This document shows, piece by piece, positions 1 through 6,873 of a stretch of DNA of 9,742 nt. The DNA is from Chloroflexia bacterium (lineage in GTDB: Bacteria; Chloroflexota; Chloroflexia; QHBQ01; JADMIH01), in NCBI GenBank assembly GCA_025927935.1, contig JAICKM010000208.1:1-9742 (forward strand), given 5' to 3'. A model generated the notes under the pieces. That model ran no database searches and was not told the DNA's origin. It saw only the letters and a program-made list of their open reading frames with translations. Position 1 is the first letter of the stretch, and each line of letters begins with the position of its first letter. The position numbers were made by a program, and so were the translations under genes.

Positions 1-2
1 TG

Positions 3-251
3 CCGGGCAACGCGGGCAACCTGCCGCTGCTAGGCTTCGGCCTGTGGGACTATCCGGGCATCAGCGTCGTGGTCGAAGCGATCCTGGTGCTGGCGGGGGC
101 GTTCCTCTACTGGCGCGCGGCCATCGCGCTGCCCGCGCCGTCGATCCGGGCCAGCCAGTCGTACCGCACGCGCGCATTCACCACAGCCCTGGTCGTCGCC
201 GTGCTGATGGTCCTCTCGCTCGTCACCGACTATTTCGGCTTCCTCCAGTAA
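3..251 (+). CDS. C-terminal fragment of a hydrophobic membrane protein (5' end outside the window)
   Basis: The frame is open from the first bases of the window and ends at TAA 249-251, giving 82 visible residues. Two hydrophobic stretches are visible: one around residues 20-37 (VVVEAILVLAGAFLYWRAA) and one around residues 61-75 (TALVVAVLMVLSLVT). A short polar and basic linker (SIRASQSYRTRAF) lies between them. This is the pattern of the last two membrane-spanning helices of an integral membrane protein. The hydrophobic pattern and the typical GC-rich codon use continue upstream of the first internal ATG (69), so the gene most likely begins before the window. I do not recognise the family, and no catalytic motif is visible. 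A strong hairpin follows directly after the stop, so this is probably the last gene of its transcript. Confidence 0.6.
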   Translation, partial: PGNAGNLPLLGFGLWDYPGISVVVEAILVLAGAFLYWRAAIALPAPSIRASQSYRTRAFTTALVVAVLMVLSLVTDYFGFLQ

Positions 252-258
252 CCTGCCC

Positions 259-290
259 GCGGGGACGGTCGGCCAGGCGACCGTCCCCGC
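259..290 (+). terminator. Strong GC-rich hairpin, probable transcription terminator
   Basis: GCGGGGACGGTC (259-270) and GACCGTCCCCGC (279-290) form a perfect 12-bp stem around an 8-base loop, starting 8 bases after the upstream stop codon. No clear T-run follows (the next bases are gccgcgcctcatt), so it is not a textbook intrinsic terminator. Its position between two genes still favours termination or 3'-end protection. Confidence 0.55.
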
Positions 291-347
291 GCCGCGCCTC
301 ATTCTACCCCACCGGCCGGCGGACGCAAACAGCGCAGGAGCGACTCC

Positions 348-1232
348 ATGCAATACGGCATCTCGGTCCCCAACTTCGGCGCCTACTTTGACCCGCGCCT
401 GCTGGCTGCGCTGGCCCGCGACGCGGAGCGGGCCGGTTGGGATGGCTTCTTCCTCTGGGACCATCTGCTGGGCTTCTATCCGGGGCCGGTGCCCGTGGTG
501 GATCCGTGGGTGGCGCTGGCGGCCATCGCCCTGGCGACAGAGCGTGTGCGCATCGGCCCCATGGTGACGCCGCTGCCTCGGCGGCGCCCGACGAAGCTGG
601 CCCGCGAGACGGTCTCGGTAGACCACCTGTCGGGCGGGCGACTCACGCTGGGCGTGGGTATCGGCGCCATGCCCTACGAGTGGGATTACCTGGGCGAGGA
701 AGCGGATCTGCGGGTGCGCGGGGCCATGCTCGACGAGGGTCTGGAGGTGCTGACCGGCCTGTGGAGCGCCCAGCCCTTCCGGCATGTGGGCACCCATTAT
801 CACATCGCGGGCAATCCGCCGGACGCGGAGTGGGGCGCGATTTTCGGGCCGCCGCCGTTGCAGACCCCCCGTATCCCCATCTGGGTAGGCGGGATCTGGC
901 CGCACAAAGCGCCCTTCCGCCGCGCCGCCCGCTGGGACGGTGTCTGCCCCGACGGACCGGGCCGCCCGCTGGCGCCCGACGAGGTGCGCGATCTCGTCGC
1001 CTATATCGACGCGCACCGCACCAGCGCCGGTCCCTTCGACGTGGTCATTGCCGGCGCCACACCCGGCGCCGATGCAGCCCAGGCTGCGGCCATCGCCGGA
1101 GCGCAGGCGGCGGCGGGGGCCACCTGGTGGATCGAGGGCATCAACCCCTGGCGCTTCGGCTGGAACTACCCGGACCCCTGGCCTGTGGAGGCCATGCGCG
1201 AACGCATCGAGCAAGGACCGCCCAAAGGATAA
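348..1232 (+). CDS. LLM-class flavin-dependent oxidoreductase (luciferase-like monooxygenase family)
   Basis: This 294-residue protein has the look of the bacterial luciferase-like (LLM, PF00296) TIM-barrel family, whose members use FMN or coenzyme F420 in redox reactions on varied substrates. Visible family signatures are the first beta strand YGISVPNFG (residues 3-11), AERAGWDGFFLWDHLLGF (about 27-44), ATERVRIGPMVTPLPRRRPTKLARE (about 63-87, the usual helix and strand before LARETVSVDHLSGGR), GVGIGAMPYEWDYLGEE (about 101-117) and PIWVGGIWPHKAPFRRAARWDGV (about 191-213). Length is normal for the family. The ATG at 348 has AGGAG at 336-340, seven bases upstream. The gene stands alone between the hairpin at 259-290 and the promoter at 1338-1366. 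Cofactor (FMN or F420) and substrate cannot be told from sequence by eye. The family call is firm; the function is open. Confidence 0.9.
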   Translation: MQYGISVPNFGAYFDPRLLAALARDAERAGWDGFFLWDHLLGFYPGPVPVVDPWVALAAIALATERVRIGPMVTPLPRRRPTKLARETVSVDHLSGGRLTLGVGIGAMPYEWDYLGEEADLRVRGAMLDEGLEVLTGLWSAQPFRHVGTHYHIAGNPPDAEWGAIFGPPPLQTPRIPIWVGGIWPHKAPFRRAARWDGVCPDGPGRPLAPDEVRDLVAYIDAHRTSAGPFDVVIAGATPGADAAQAAAIAGAQAAAGATWWIEGINPWRFGWNYPDPWPVEAMRERIEQGPPKG

Positions 1233-1311
1233 GCTGCTCCCGAAATGGTGTAATAACTGGCGGGCGGGCGCGTAATAATCCATGTGAGGGGGCGCTCGTG
1301 CCGGCTTCCCA

Positions 1312-1334
1312 CGGGCCGGGCGTTGCGCGGCCCG
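1312..1334 (+). terminator. Weak candidate terminator hairpin upstream of the glycosyltransferase promoter
   Basis: CGGGCCG (1312-1318) and CGGCCCG (1328-1334) can pair as a 7-bp GC-rich stem with a 9-base loop, followed by only a short T-run (cgttt). It lies about 80 bases after the oxidoreductase stop and directly before the -35 box at 1338. It could end the upstream transcript, but in GC-rich DNA a stem this short is weak evidence. Confidence 0.3.
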
Positions 1335-1337
1335 CGT

Positions 1338-1366
1338 TTGGCAGGCCGGGCTGCGTATGTTATAAT
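1338..1366 (+). promoter_or_regulatory. Near-consensus sigma-70-type promoter with extended -10
   Basis: TTGGCA (1338-1343) and TATAAT (1361-1366) are separated by exactly 17 bases, and TGT at 1358-1360 gives an extended -10 (TGnTATAAT). The expected transcription start is around 1373. That leaves a leader of about 100 bases before the GTG start at 1475. This is the clearest promoter in the window and stands out against the GC-rich background. Confidence 0.8.
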
Positions 1367-1463
1367 GGATGACGGTGGCCTCTTATGGGCCGGCTACGAT
1401 GTTCTATGAGTCTCTCCCCAGCGCATCACCCGATCGCGTTGTCAAAGAAGACACACCCAGTTC

Positions 1464-1468
1464 AGGAG
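1464..1468 (+). promoter_or_regulatory. Ribosome binding site that selects the GTG start at 1475
   Basis: AGGAG lies six bases before GTG 1475. The in-frame ATG at 1385 has no comparable site and would sit only about 12 bases from the predicted transcription start. The glycosyltransferase fold also begins immediately after the GTG. Confidence 0.75.
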
Positions 1469-1474
1469 ACTTTT

Positions 1475-2302
1475 GTGATCGACGGCAAACTATCGTTGAT
1501 ACTTCCTGCGCATAACGAGGAACCCAATATCGGGGCCGTCGTGCGGCAGGCAACCGACGTGCTCCCCACGCTCTTTACGGATTATGAAGTGCTGGTCGTT
1601 GACGACGGCAGCAAGGACCGCACCGGCGAGATCGCCGATGAACTCGCGGCGGAGAACCCGCATGTGAAGGCGCTGCACCATCCCAAGAACCGGGGCTACG
1701 GCGGCGCCCTGACCACCGGCTTCACCAATGCGACCGGCGATTACCTGATGTTCATGGACTCGGATCGGCAGTTCGATATCCAGGACCTGGAGAATCTGAC
1801 CCCCTATATCGGCAGTTACGATATCGTCGCCGGGTATCGCATCAAGCGCAACGACCCGTATTATCGTTTCCTGATCGGCTCCGGCTTCAACCAGATGGTC
1901 AAGTTGCTGTTCCAGGTCAATCTGCGGGATATCGACTGCGGGTTTAAGGTCTTCAAGGCCGAGGTGCTGCGCGGGATGGACCTGGAAAGCCCCGGCGCGC
2001 TGATCAATACGGAGATCCACGCCAAGGCCAACGTGCAGGGCCGCAGCCTGGTTGAGGTGGGCGTGAACCACTACCCGCGCCTGGAGGGCGAGCAGTCGGG
2101 CGCGTCGATCAAGGTGATGTTCCGGGCGGTGCTGGAGACGTTCCGCCTCTGGGGCCGCATGCGCGGCTACGTCCCGCCGGACGGCAATATTGTCGTGGCG
2201 CCGGCCTCGGCGCGCGGCATCGTAACCCTCGGCGCCCTGATGCTGGTCGGGTTCGCTATGTTTGTCTTCTTGTTGACACGGATCGCCCGCCGCCGCGACT
2301 AG
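1475..2302 (+). CDS. Family 2 glycosyltransferase, dolichyl/undecaprenyl-phosphate mannose synthase-like, with one C-terminal membrane helix
   Basis: From the GTG start the protein has 275 residues. It is a GT-A fold, family 2 glycosyltransferase: LSLILPAHNEEPNIG (6-20) is the nucleotide-binding first strand, VVDDGSKDRTGEIA (41-54) carries the conserved Asp pair (D43, D44), and MDSDRQF (94-100) is the metal-binding DxD motif (D95, D97). NRGYGGALTTG between them and CGFKVFKAEVL further on resemble polyprenyl-phosphate glycosyltransferases (DPM1-like), which move a sugar from a nucleotide donor to a lipid phosphate at the membrane. A single hydrophobic segment near residues 248-268 followed by RIARRRD would anchor it, with the basic tail in the cytoplasm. 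The gene has its own strong promoter, and nothing next to it names the sugar or acceptor. The start choice rests on the Shine-Dalgarno site; an upstream in-frame ATG (1385) would add 30 low-complexity residues. Confidence 0.88.
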   Translation: MIDGKLSLILPAHNEEPNIGAVVRQATDVLPTLFTDYEVLVVDDGSKDRTGEIADELAAENPHVKALHHPKNRGYGGALTTGFTNATGDYLMFMDSDRQFDIQDLENLTPYIGSYDIVAGYRIKRNDPYYRFLIGSGFNQMVKLLFQVNLRDIDCGFKVFKAEVLRGMDLESPGALINTEIHAKANVQGRSLVEVGVNHYPRLEGEQSGASIKVMFRAVLETFRLWGRMRGYVPPDGNIVVAPASARGIVTLGALMLVGFAMFVFLLTRIARRRD

Positions 2303-2328
2303 CCGGCCATCCCCAGCGACCTTTCGAC

Positions 2329-2383
2329 GACCTCAGTGTCAGCAGCCAGTCCGGGCCTGTCCCGCCGGCGCGGCGCTGAGGTC
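2329..2383 (+). repeat. Inverted repeat in the leader of hutH
   Basis: GACCTCAG (2329-2336) and CTGAGGTC (2376-2383) are perfect 8-base inverted copies separated by 39 bases. The right arm ends 12 bases before the hutH Shine-Dalgarno site. They could be the base of a leader RNA stem or two half-sites for a regulator. Arms this short can also arise by chance. Confidence 0.35.
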
Positions 2384-2395
2384 TCGTCTATACAT

Positions 2396-2401
2396 AGGAG
2401 G
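2396..2401 (+). promoter_or_regulatory. Ribosome binding site that selects the hutH start at 2408
   Basis: A full AGGAGG lies six bases before ATG 2408. The ATG at 2403 is out of frame with hutH. In-frame extension upstream to about 2336 has no such site and adds residues unlike the family. Confidence 0.8.
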
Positions 2402-2407
2402 CATGCA

Positions 2408-4075
2408 ATGGCGCATGGCCCCAGTTCGCCGGGCGGGCCGCTCGCCCTCGGCGATCCGGATCATCCCCTCGGCAGCGCGGACCTGGCCTGGGTTGCACGC
2501 CGGCCGTTCGAGCCGGGCGCCGACCCCCTGCTGGTACTGCACCCCACCGCCGCGACCCGCGTGGACCGCGCGGCAGCCATTGTCGAGCACATCGTGGACA
2601 GCCGGCAGGTGGTCTACGGCATCACCACCGGCTTCGGCGCGTTCAAGGACCGGGTAATTCCCCTGCCCGACCTGGCCCGCCTGCAAACGAACCTGATCAC
2701 CAGCCAGACTGTCGGCGTCGGCCCGGCCTTGAGCCGCGAGGAAACCCGCGCACTGATGATCGCCCGCGCGCAGACGCTGGCCCTCGGTTATTCCGGTTTG
2801 CGCGGTAGCACGCTGCAACTGCTGATCGATATGATCAACCGCGGCGTGCATCCGGTCATCCCGGCGCAAGGCTCGGTCGGCGCCAGCGGCGACCTGGCTC
2901 CGCTCTCGCACATGGCTCACGCGATGATGGGCGGCGGCCTGGCCGAATACCAGGGCACGGTGCGGCCCGCCGGCGACGCCTTGCGGGCGGCGGGGCTAGC
3001 GCCGGTCGAACTGATCGCCAAGGAAGGGCTGGCGCTCTGCAACGGCACCGCGCAGATCAGCGGGCTGCTGGCGCTCGCCACCGCCGACGCGGCGAACCTG
3101 GCCCTGACCGCCGACATCTGCGGCGCGCTCTCGTTCGAGGCGTTGCAGGGCATCCCCACCGCGCTCGATCCGCGCATCCATGCGGCGCGCGGCCAGGGCG
3201 GGCAGATCGCCGCCGCCGCGCACCTGCGCGCCCTGCTGGCGGGCAGCGCGTTTGTCTGGCCGGACCATGTGGCCTTGCGCGAACCGGATGCCGCGGGCAG
3301 CGGCGGCCCGGCCCCGGCGGCGCACAAGGTGCAGGACGCCTACTCGCTGCGCTGCATGCCGCAGGTGCACGGCCCGGCCCGCGACGCCCTGGCCTATGTG
3401 CGCGGCATCGTGGAGACCGAACTGAACGCCGCCGTGGACAACCCGCTCATCTTCGGCGCGGGTGCGGTGGGCCTGGACGAGGAAGTGGCTGTGCTGTCGG
3501 GCGGCAACTTCCACGGTATGCCGGTGGCGGTGGCCGCCGACTTCCTGGGCATCCCCTTCTGCGGCGTGGCCTCGATCAGCGAGCGGCGCCAGGCCCGGCT
3601 GACCGATGTCCACGAGAACGGCGGCATCCTGCCGCCGTTCCTGATCGCCAACGGCGGGCTGAACTCGGGCTTCATGATGATGCAGTACAGCGCCGCCGCC
3701 CTGGTCTCCGAGAACAAGAGCCTGGCCCACCCGGCCAGCGTCGACTCGATCCCGACCTCGGCCAACCAGGAGGACCATGTGAGCATGGGACCGATTGCCG
3801 CGCGCCACGCACGGGCCATCATGCGCAACACCACGCTGGTGCTGGCAATAGAACTGCTGACCGCCGGGCAGGCCATCGACCTGCGCCGGGAGGCGGCGGG
3901 CACGCCGTTGCGCCTGGGCCGCGGCACCCAGGTCGCTTACGCCCTGCTGCGCGAGCGCGTCGCCTTCCGCACGGAGGACGCGCCCTTCTCCGCCGACATC
4001 GCCTGGGCCGACGAGTTAATCAGCAGCGGGCGGCTGGTGCGCGAGGTGGAGGTCGCGCTGGATCAGGACGTGTAG
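2408..4075 (+). CDS. hutH: Histidine ammonia-lyase (histidase)
   Basis: This 555-residue MIO-family lyase is predicted to deaminate L-histidine to trans-urocanate, the first step of histidine degradation, in the cytoplasm. The prosthetic group forms from A159-S160-G161 in GSVGASGDLAPLSHM. Other active-site signatures are VYGITTGFG with Y70, EGLALCNGT, VQDAYSLRCMPQVHG, GGNFHG and NSGFMMMQ, plus ANQEDHVSMG with E455. These match the family's base, MIO-contacting and substrate-binding positions. Length is somewhat above the usual 500-520 residues, mainly from an N-terminal extension. One deviation stands out: the TSQTVGVG segment has S99-Q100 where histidases usually have Ser-His (His83 of the Pseudomonas putida enzyme), so the amino-acid selectivity residue is Gln. 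hutU lies downstream after a toxin-antitoxin cassette, which supports histidine as the substrate. A tyrosine- or phenylalanine-type lyase is the alternative, but its signature pairs (His-Leu, Phe-Leu) are absent. Confidence 0.93.
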   Translation: MAHGPSSPGGPLALGDPDHPLGSADLAWVARRPFEPGADPLLVLHPTAATRVDRAAAIVEHIVDSRQVVYGITTGFGAFKDRVIPLPDLARLQTNLITSQTVGVGPALSREETRALMIARAQTLALGYSGLRGSTLQLLIDMINRGVHPVIPAQGSVGASGDLAPLSHMAHAMMGGGLAEYQGTVRPAGDALRAAGLAPVELIAKEGLALCNGTAQISGLLALATADAANLALTADICGALSFEALQGIPTALDPRIHAARGQGGQIAAAAHLRALLAGSAFVWPDHVALREPDAAGSGGPAPAAHKVQDAYSLRCMPQVHGPARDALAYVRGIVETELNAAVDNPLIFGAGAVGLDEEVAVLSGGNFHGMPVAVAADFLGIPFCGVASISERRQARLTDVHENGGILPPFLIANGGLNSGFMMMQYSAAALVSENKSLAHPASVDSIPTSANQEDHVSMGPIAARHARAIMRNTTLVLAIELLTAGQAIDLRREAAGTPLRLGRGTQVAYALLRERVAFRTEDAPFSADIAWADELISSGRLVREVEVALDQDV

Positions 4076-4104
4076 TTGCGCCCACCTATTGCTGTCGTTA
4101 TACT
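4076..4104 (+). promoter_or_regulatory. Promoter of the toxin-antitoxin cassette
   Basis: TATACT (4099-4104) is a good -10 box. TTGCGC (4076-4081), beginning right after the hutH stop, is a partial -35 with 17 bases between. The -10 overlaps the left arm of a palindrome (4100-4117), as expected for an autoregulated cassette. Confidence 0.55.
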
Positions 4105-4117
4105 GAATTATCAGTAT
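4100..4117 (+). promoter_or_regulatory. Palindromic operator candidate for the AbrB-type antitoxin
   Basis: ATACTGA (4100-4106) and TCAGTAT (4111-4117) are perfect 7-base inverted copies around ATTA. The AT-rich site overlaps the -10 box and sits seven bases before the AGGAGG of the antitoxin gene. Type II antitoxins of the AbrB fold commonly bind such palindromes and repress their own operon. The binding itself is inference. Confidence 0.55.
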
Positions 4118-4134
4118 TGCCGTAGGAGGCTAAA

Positions 4135-4392
4135 ATGAGCGATACAATGATTCTGGAACTTGACCAGTCTGGCGTCGTGGCGCTGCCACAAGCCCTGCGC
4201 GACCGTTATCACCTGCAACCGGGGGATAGCCTAACCTTACTCGATCTTGGCGGAGTCTTTGTGCTCAGCCCCCGCCGCTCTGAAATTGATGAGATTGCGA
4301 ATCAGATGAAAGCGGAATTTGTTCGGCAAGGCGAGACACTAGAAAGCCTGCTTGCTGCGGCGCGCGAAGAGCGTGATGGCATCACTCAGTAG
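4135..4392 (+). CDS. AbrB/SpoVT-type antitoxin (VapB/MazE-like)
   Basis: This 85-residue protein has an N-terminal swapped-hairpin AbrB/SpoVT domain over about residues 5-48: ILELDQSGVVALPQALRDRY then HLQPGDSLTLLDLGGVFVLSP. This matches the family pattern of a Gly-Val strand, Leu-Pro, a short helix and Pro-Gly-Asp. The remaining 35 residues are charged and helical (EIANQMKAEFVRQGETLESLL), as expected for the segment that wraps and neutralises a toxin. The ATG follows AGGAGG (4124-4129) by five bases. The 3' end overlaps the PIN-domain gene by 17 bases, the usual antitoxin-first order with coupled translation. It likely also represses the operon through the palindrome at 4100-4117. The cassette uses more A and T than the hut genes on either side. 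The domain call is firm; the toxin-neutralising role is inferred from the partner. Confidence 0.87.
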   Translation: MSDTMILELDQSGVVALPQALRDRYHLQPGDSLTLLDLGGVFVLSPRRSEIDEIANQMKAEFVRQGETLESLLAAAREERDGITQ

Positions 4393-4834
4393 ACGGCGTA
4401 TCTTCCTCGACACCAGCACCATCTTTGCCGGCGTGTGGTCGGAAACAGGCGGCGCGCGGATGCTATTCAAGCTAGCAGAAGCAGGGAATATCGATCTGCT
4501 TGTAAGTGCGGAAGTCCTGACGGAAGCCGAGGCAGTCATCCGACGGAAAGCCCCGAGCAACCTGGCATTCCAAACTCTGCTTCTTGATCGCGCTCGCGTC
4601 AGCATGGTTCCAGCCGCAGATTCGGATATCCTACAGCAGTGTGAAGTGCTCGTTAGCGACCAGGCCGATGCAGTGATCGTCGCCGCAGCCTGGGCGGCAC
4701 GGCCTGACTATTTTGTGACGCTGGACCGCCGCCACCTGCTGGGCAATGCGTCATTGGGAGCGGCTGTCCCCTTCCCGATTGGGACGCCGGGCGACTGCTT
4801 GGCTTGGTATCGTGAGCAATTAGCGCCGGAATGA
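4376..4834 (+). CDS. PIN-domain toxin (VapC-like ribonuclease)
   Basis: From ATG 4376 the protein has 152 residues and reads as a PIN domain, the fold of VapC-type Mg2+-dependent endoribonucleases that cut tRNA or rRNA when free of antitoxin. The acidic centre is visible: D12 in [12 protein letters not shown]50 in [16 protein letters not shown]98 in [20 protein letters not shown], and D117 in TLDRRHLL. All four expected positions are present, so the enzyme looks intact. The start overlaps the antitoxin gene by 17 bases. Only a weak purine run (GAAGAG, 4366-4371) precedes it, which fits translation coupled to the antitoxin. GTG 4373 directly before the ATG is a possible alternative start. Its RNA target cannot be read from sequence. 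An alternative role as a non-toxin PIN nuclease is possible but less likely beside an AbrB partner. Confidence 0.87.
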   Translation: MASLSRRRIFLDTSTIFAGVWSETGGARMLFKLAEAGNIDLLVSAEVLTEAEAVIRRKAPSNLAFQTLLLDRARVSMVPAADSDILQQCEVLVSDQADAVIVAAAWAARPDYFVTLDRRHLLGNASLGAAVPFPIGTPGDCLAWYREQLAPE

Positions 4835-4898
4835 ATTTGGCCCATCCACCCGGTGCCTGTTGTCGAGCGTCCACCATCCACAGCAAAGGAGAAGGACC

Positions 4899-6614
<1,716 letters not shown>

Positions 6615-6622
6615 GCGGCGGG

Positions 6623-6839
6623 CGGTGGTCAGTGGTCCGTCCAATATGGTAAGCTATAGGCGAACATAGTATATCGGTGTTCTGAGAGCGCAGCGAAGCG
6701 TCCCGTCTCGACTACCGGAGACGGAGATGCTTCGCTGCGCTCAGCATGACAGGGCTTGCTTACATTTTGTGATGCCGGCAGAGATCGGTCCCGGTCCTGG
6801 GTAGCAGGCGCTATCAGTCGTACTGACCACTGACCACCG
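6623..6839. repeat. Non-coding repeat element bounded by a 15-bp inverted repeat (MITE- or REP-cluster-like)
   Basis: CGGTGGTCAGTGGTC (6623-6637) is exactly inverted at 6825-6839 (GACCACTGACCACCG), bracketing about 190 bases of AT-richer, non-coding DNA with a central hairpin (6686-6742). The arms are made of heptamers related to ACTGACC, two on the left and part of a longer array on the right. I see no flanking target-site duplication. It may be a non-autonomous element or a simple composite of repeats that settled between hutU and the cyclodeaminase gene. Confidence 0.55.
6686..6742. repeat. REP-like imperfect palindrome
   Basis: GAGCGCAGCGAAGC (6686-6699) pairs perfectly with GCTTCGCTGCGCTC (6729-6742). 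An inner CCGTCTC (6703-6709) pairs with GAGACGG (6718-6724) around an 8-base loop, giving a long hairpin with one internal mismatch or bulge region. The flank cagcatgaca (6742-6751) completes a pattern familiar as a dispersed intergenic repeat in many bacterial genomes. Its reverse-strand reading (CHAERSEAS) is a well-known spurious peptide. It may also act as a transcript-end structure for hutU. Confidence 0.75.
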
Positions 6840-6852
6840 ACCACTGACCACT
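6822..6852. repeat. Tandem heptamer array (ACTGACC)n
   Basis: The unit ACTGACC occurs at 6822-6828, 6829-6835, 6836-6842 (as ACCGACC) and 6843-6849, with a partial copy ACT at 6850-6852, so about 4.4 copies. It ends ten bases before the Shine-Dalgarno site of the next gene. The array is inverted relative to the two copies at 6623-6637. Confidence 0.85.
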
Positions 6853-6862
6853 CGTCTTCTAG

Positions 6863-6867
6863 AGGAG
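6863..6867 (+). promoter_or_regulatory. Ribosome binding site that selects a TTG start
   Basis: AGGAG lies six bases before TTG 6874. An in-frame TAG at 6868-6870 rules out any start further upstream, and the first in-frame ATG comes some 60 codons later, inside the conserved domain. TTG is therefore the likely initiator. Confidence 0.75.
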
Positions 6868-6873
6868 TAGACT

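Noticed and set aside
1250..1277. Two copies of GTAATAA about 22 bases apart downstream of the flavin oxidoreductase as an operator
   Set aside because: The repeat is short and AT-simple, and it is well upstream of the mapped promoter boxes. No regulator gene is nearby to support it.
30..1283. Long reverse-strand open frame (417 codons) opposite the flavin oxidoreductase
   Set aside because: Arg/His/Gly-rich shadow frame caused by high GC; it has no recognisable domain and lies opposite a well-supported gene.
2273..2301. TTGACA (2273-2278) as a -35 box for a hutH promoter
   Set aside because: The hexamer is perfect but lies inside the glycosyltransferase coding sequence, and 17 bases later the sequence is cgacta, which is not a -10 box.
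2996..3808. Reverse-strand 270-codon frame opposite hutH
   Set aside because: Shadow frame with no domain signature; hutH on the + strand carries all family motifs.
6629..6844. Reverse-strand 71-codon frame in the hutU to cyclodeaminase spacer
   Set aside because: It reads through the REP-like hairpin and contains CHAERSEAS, a familiar spurious translation of this repeat type. No ribosome binding site was seen.
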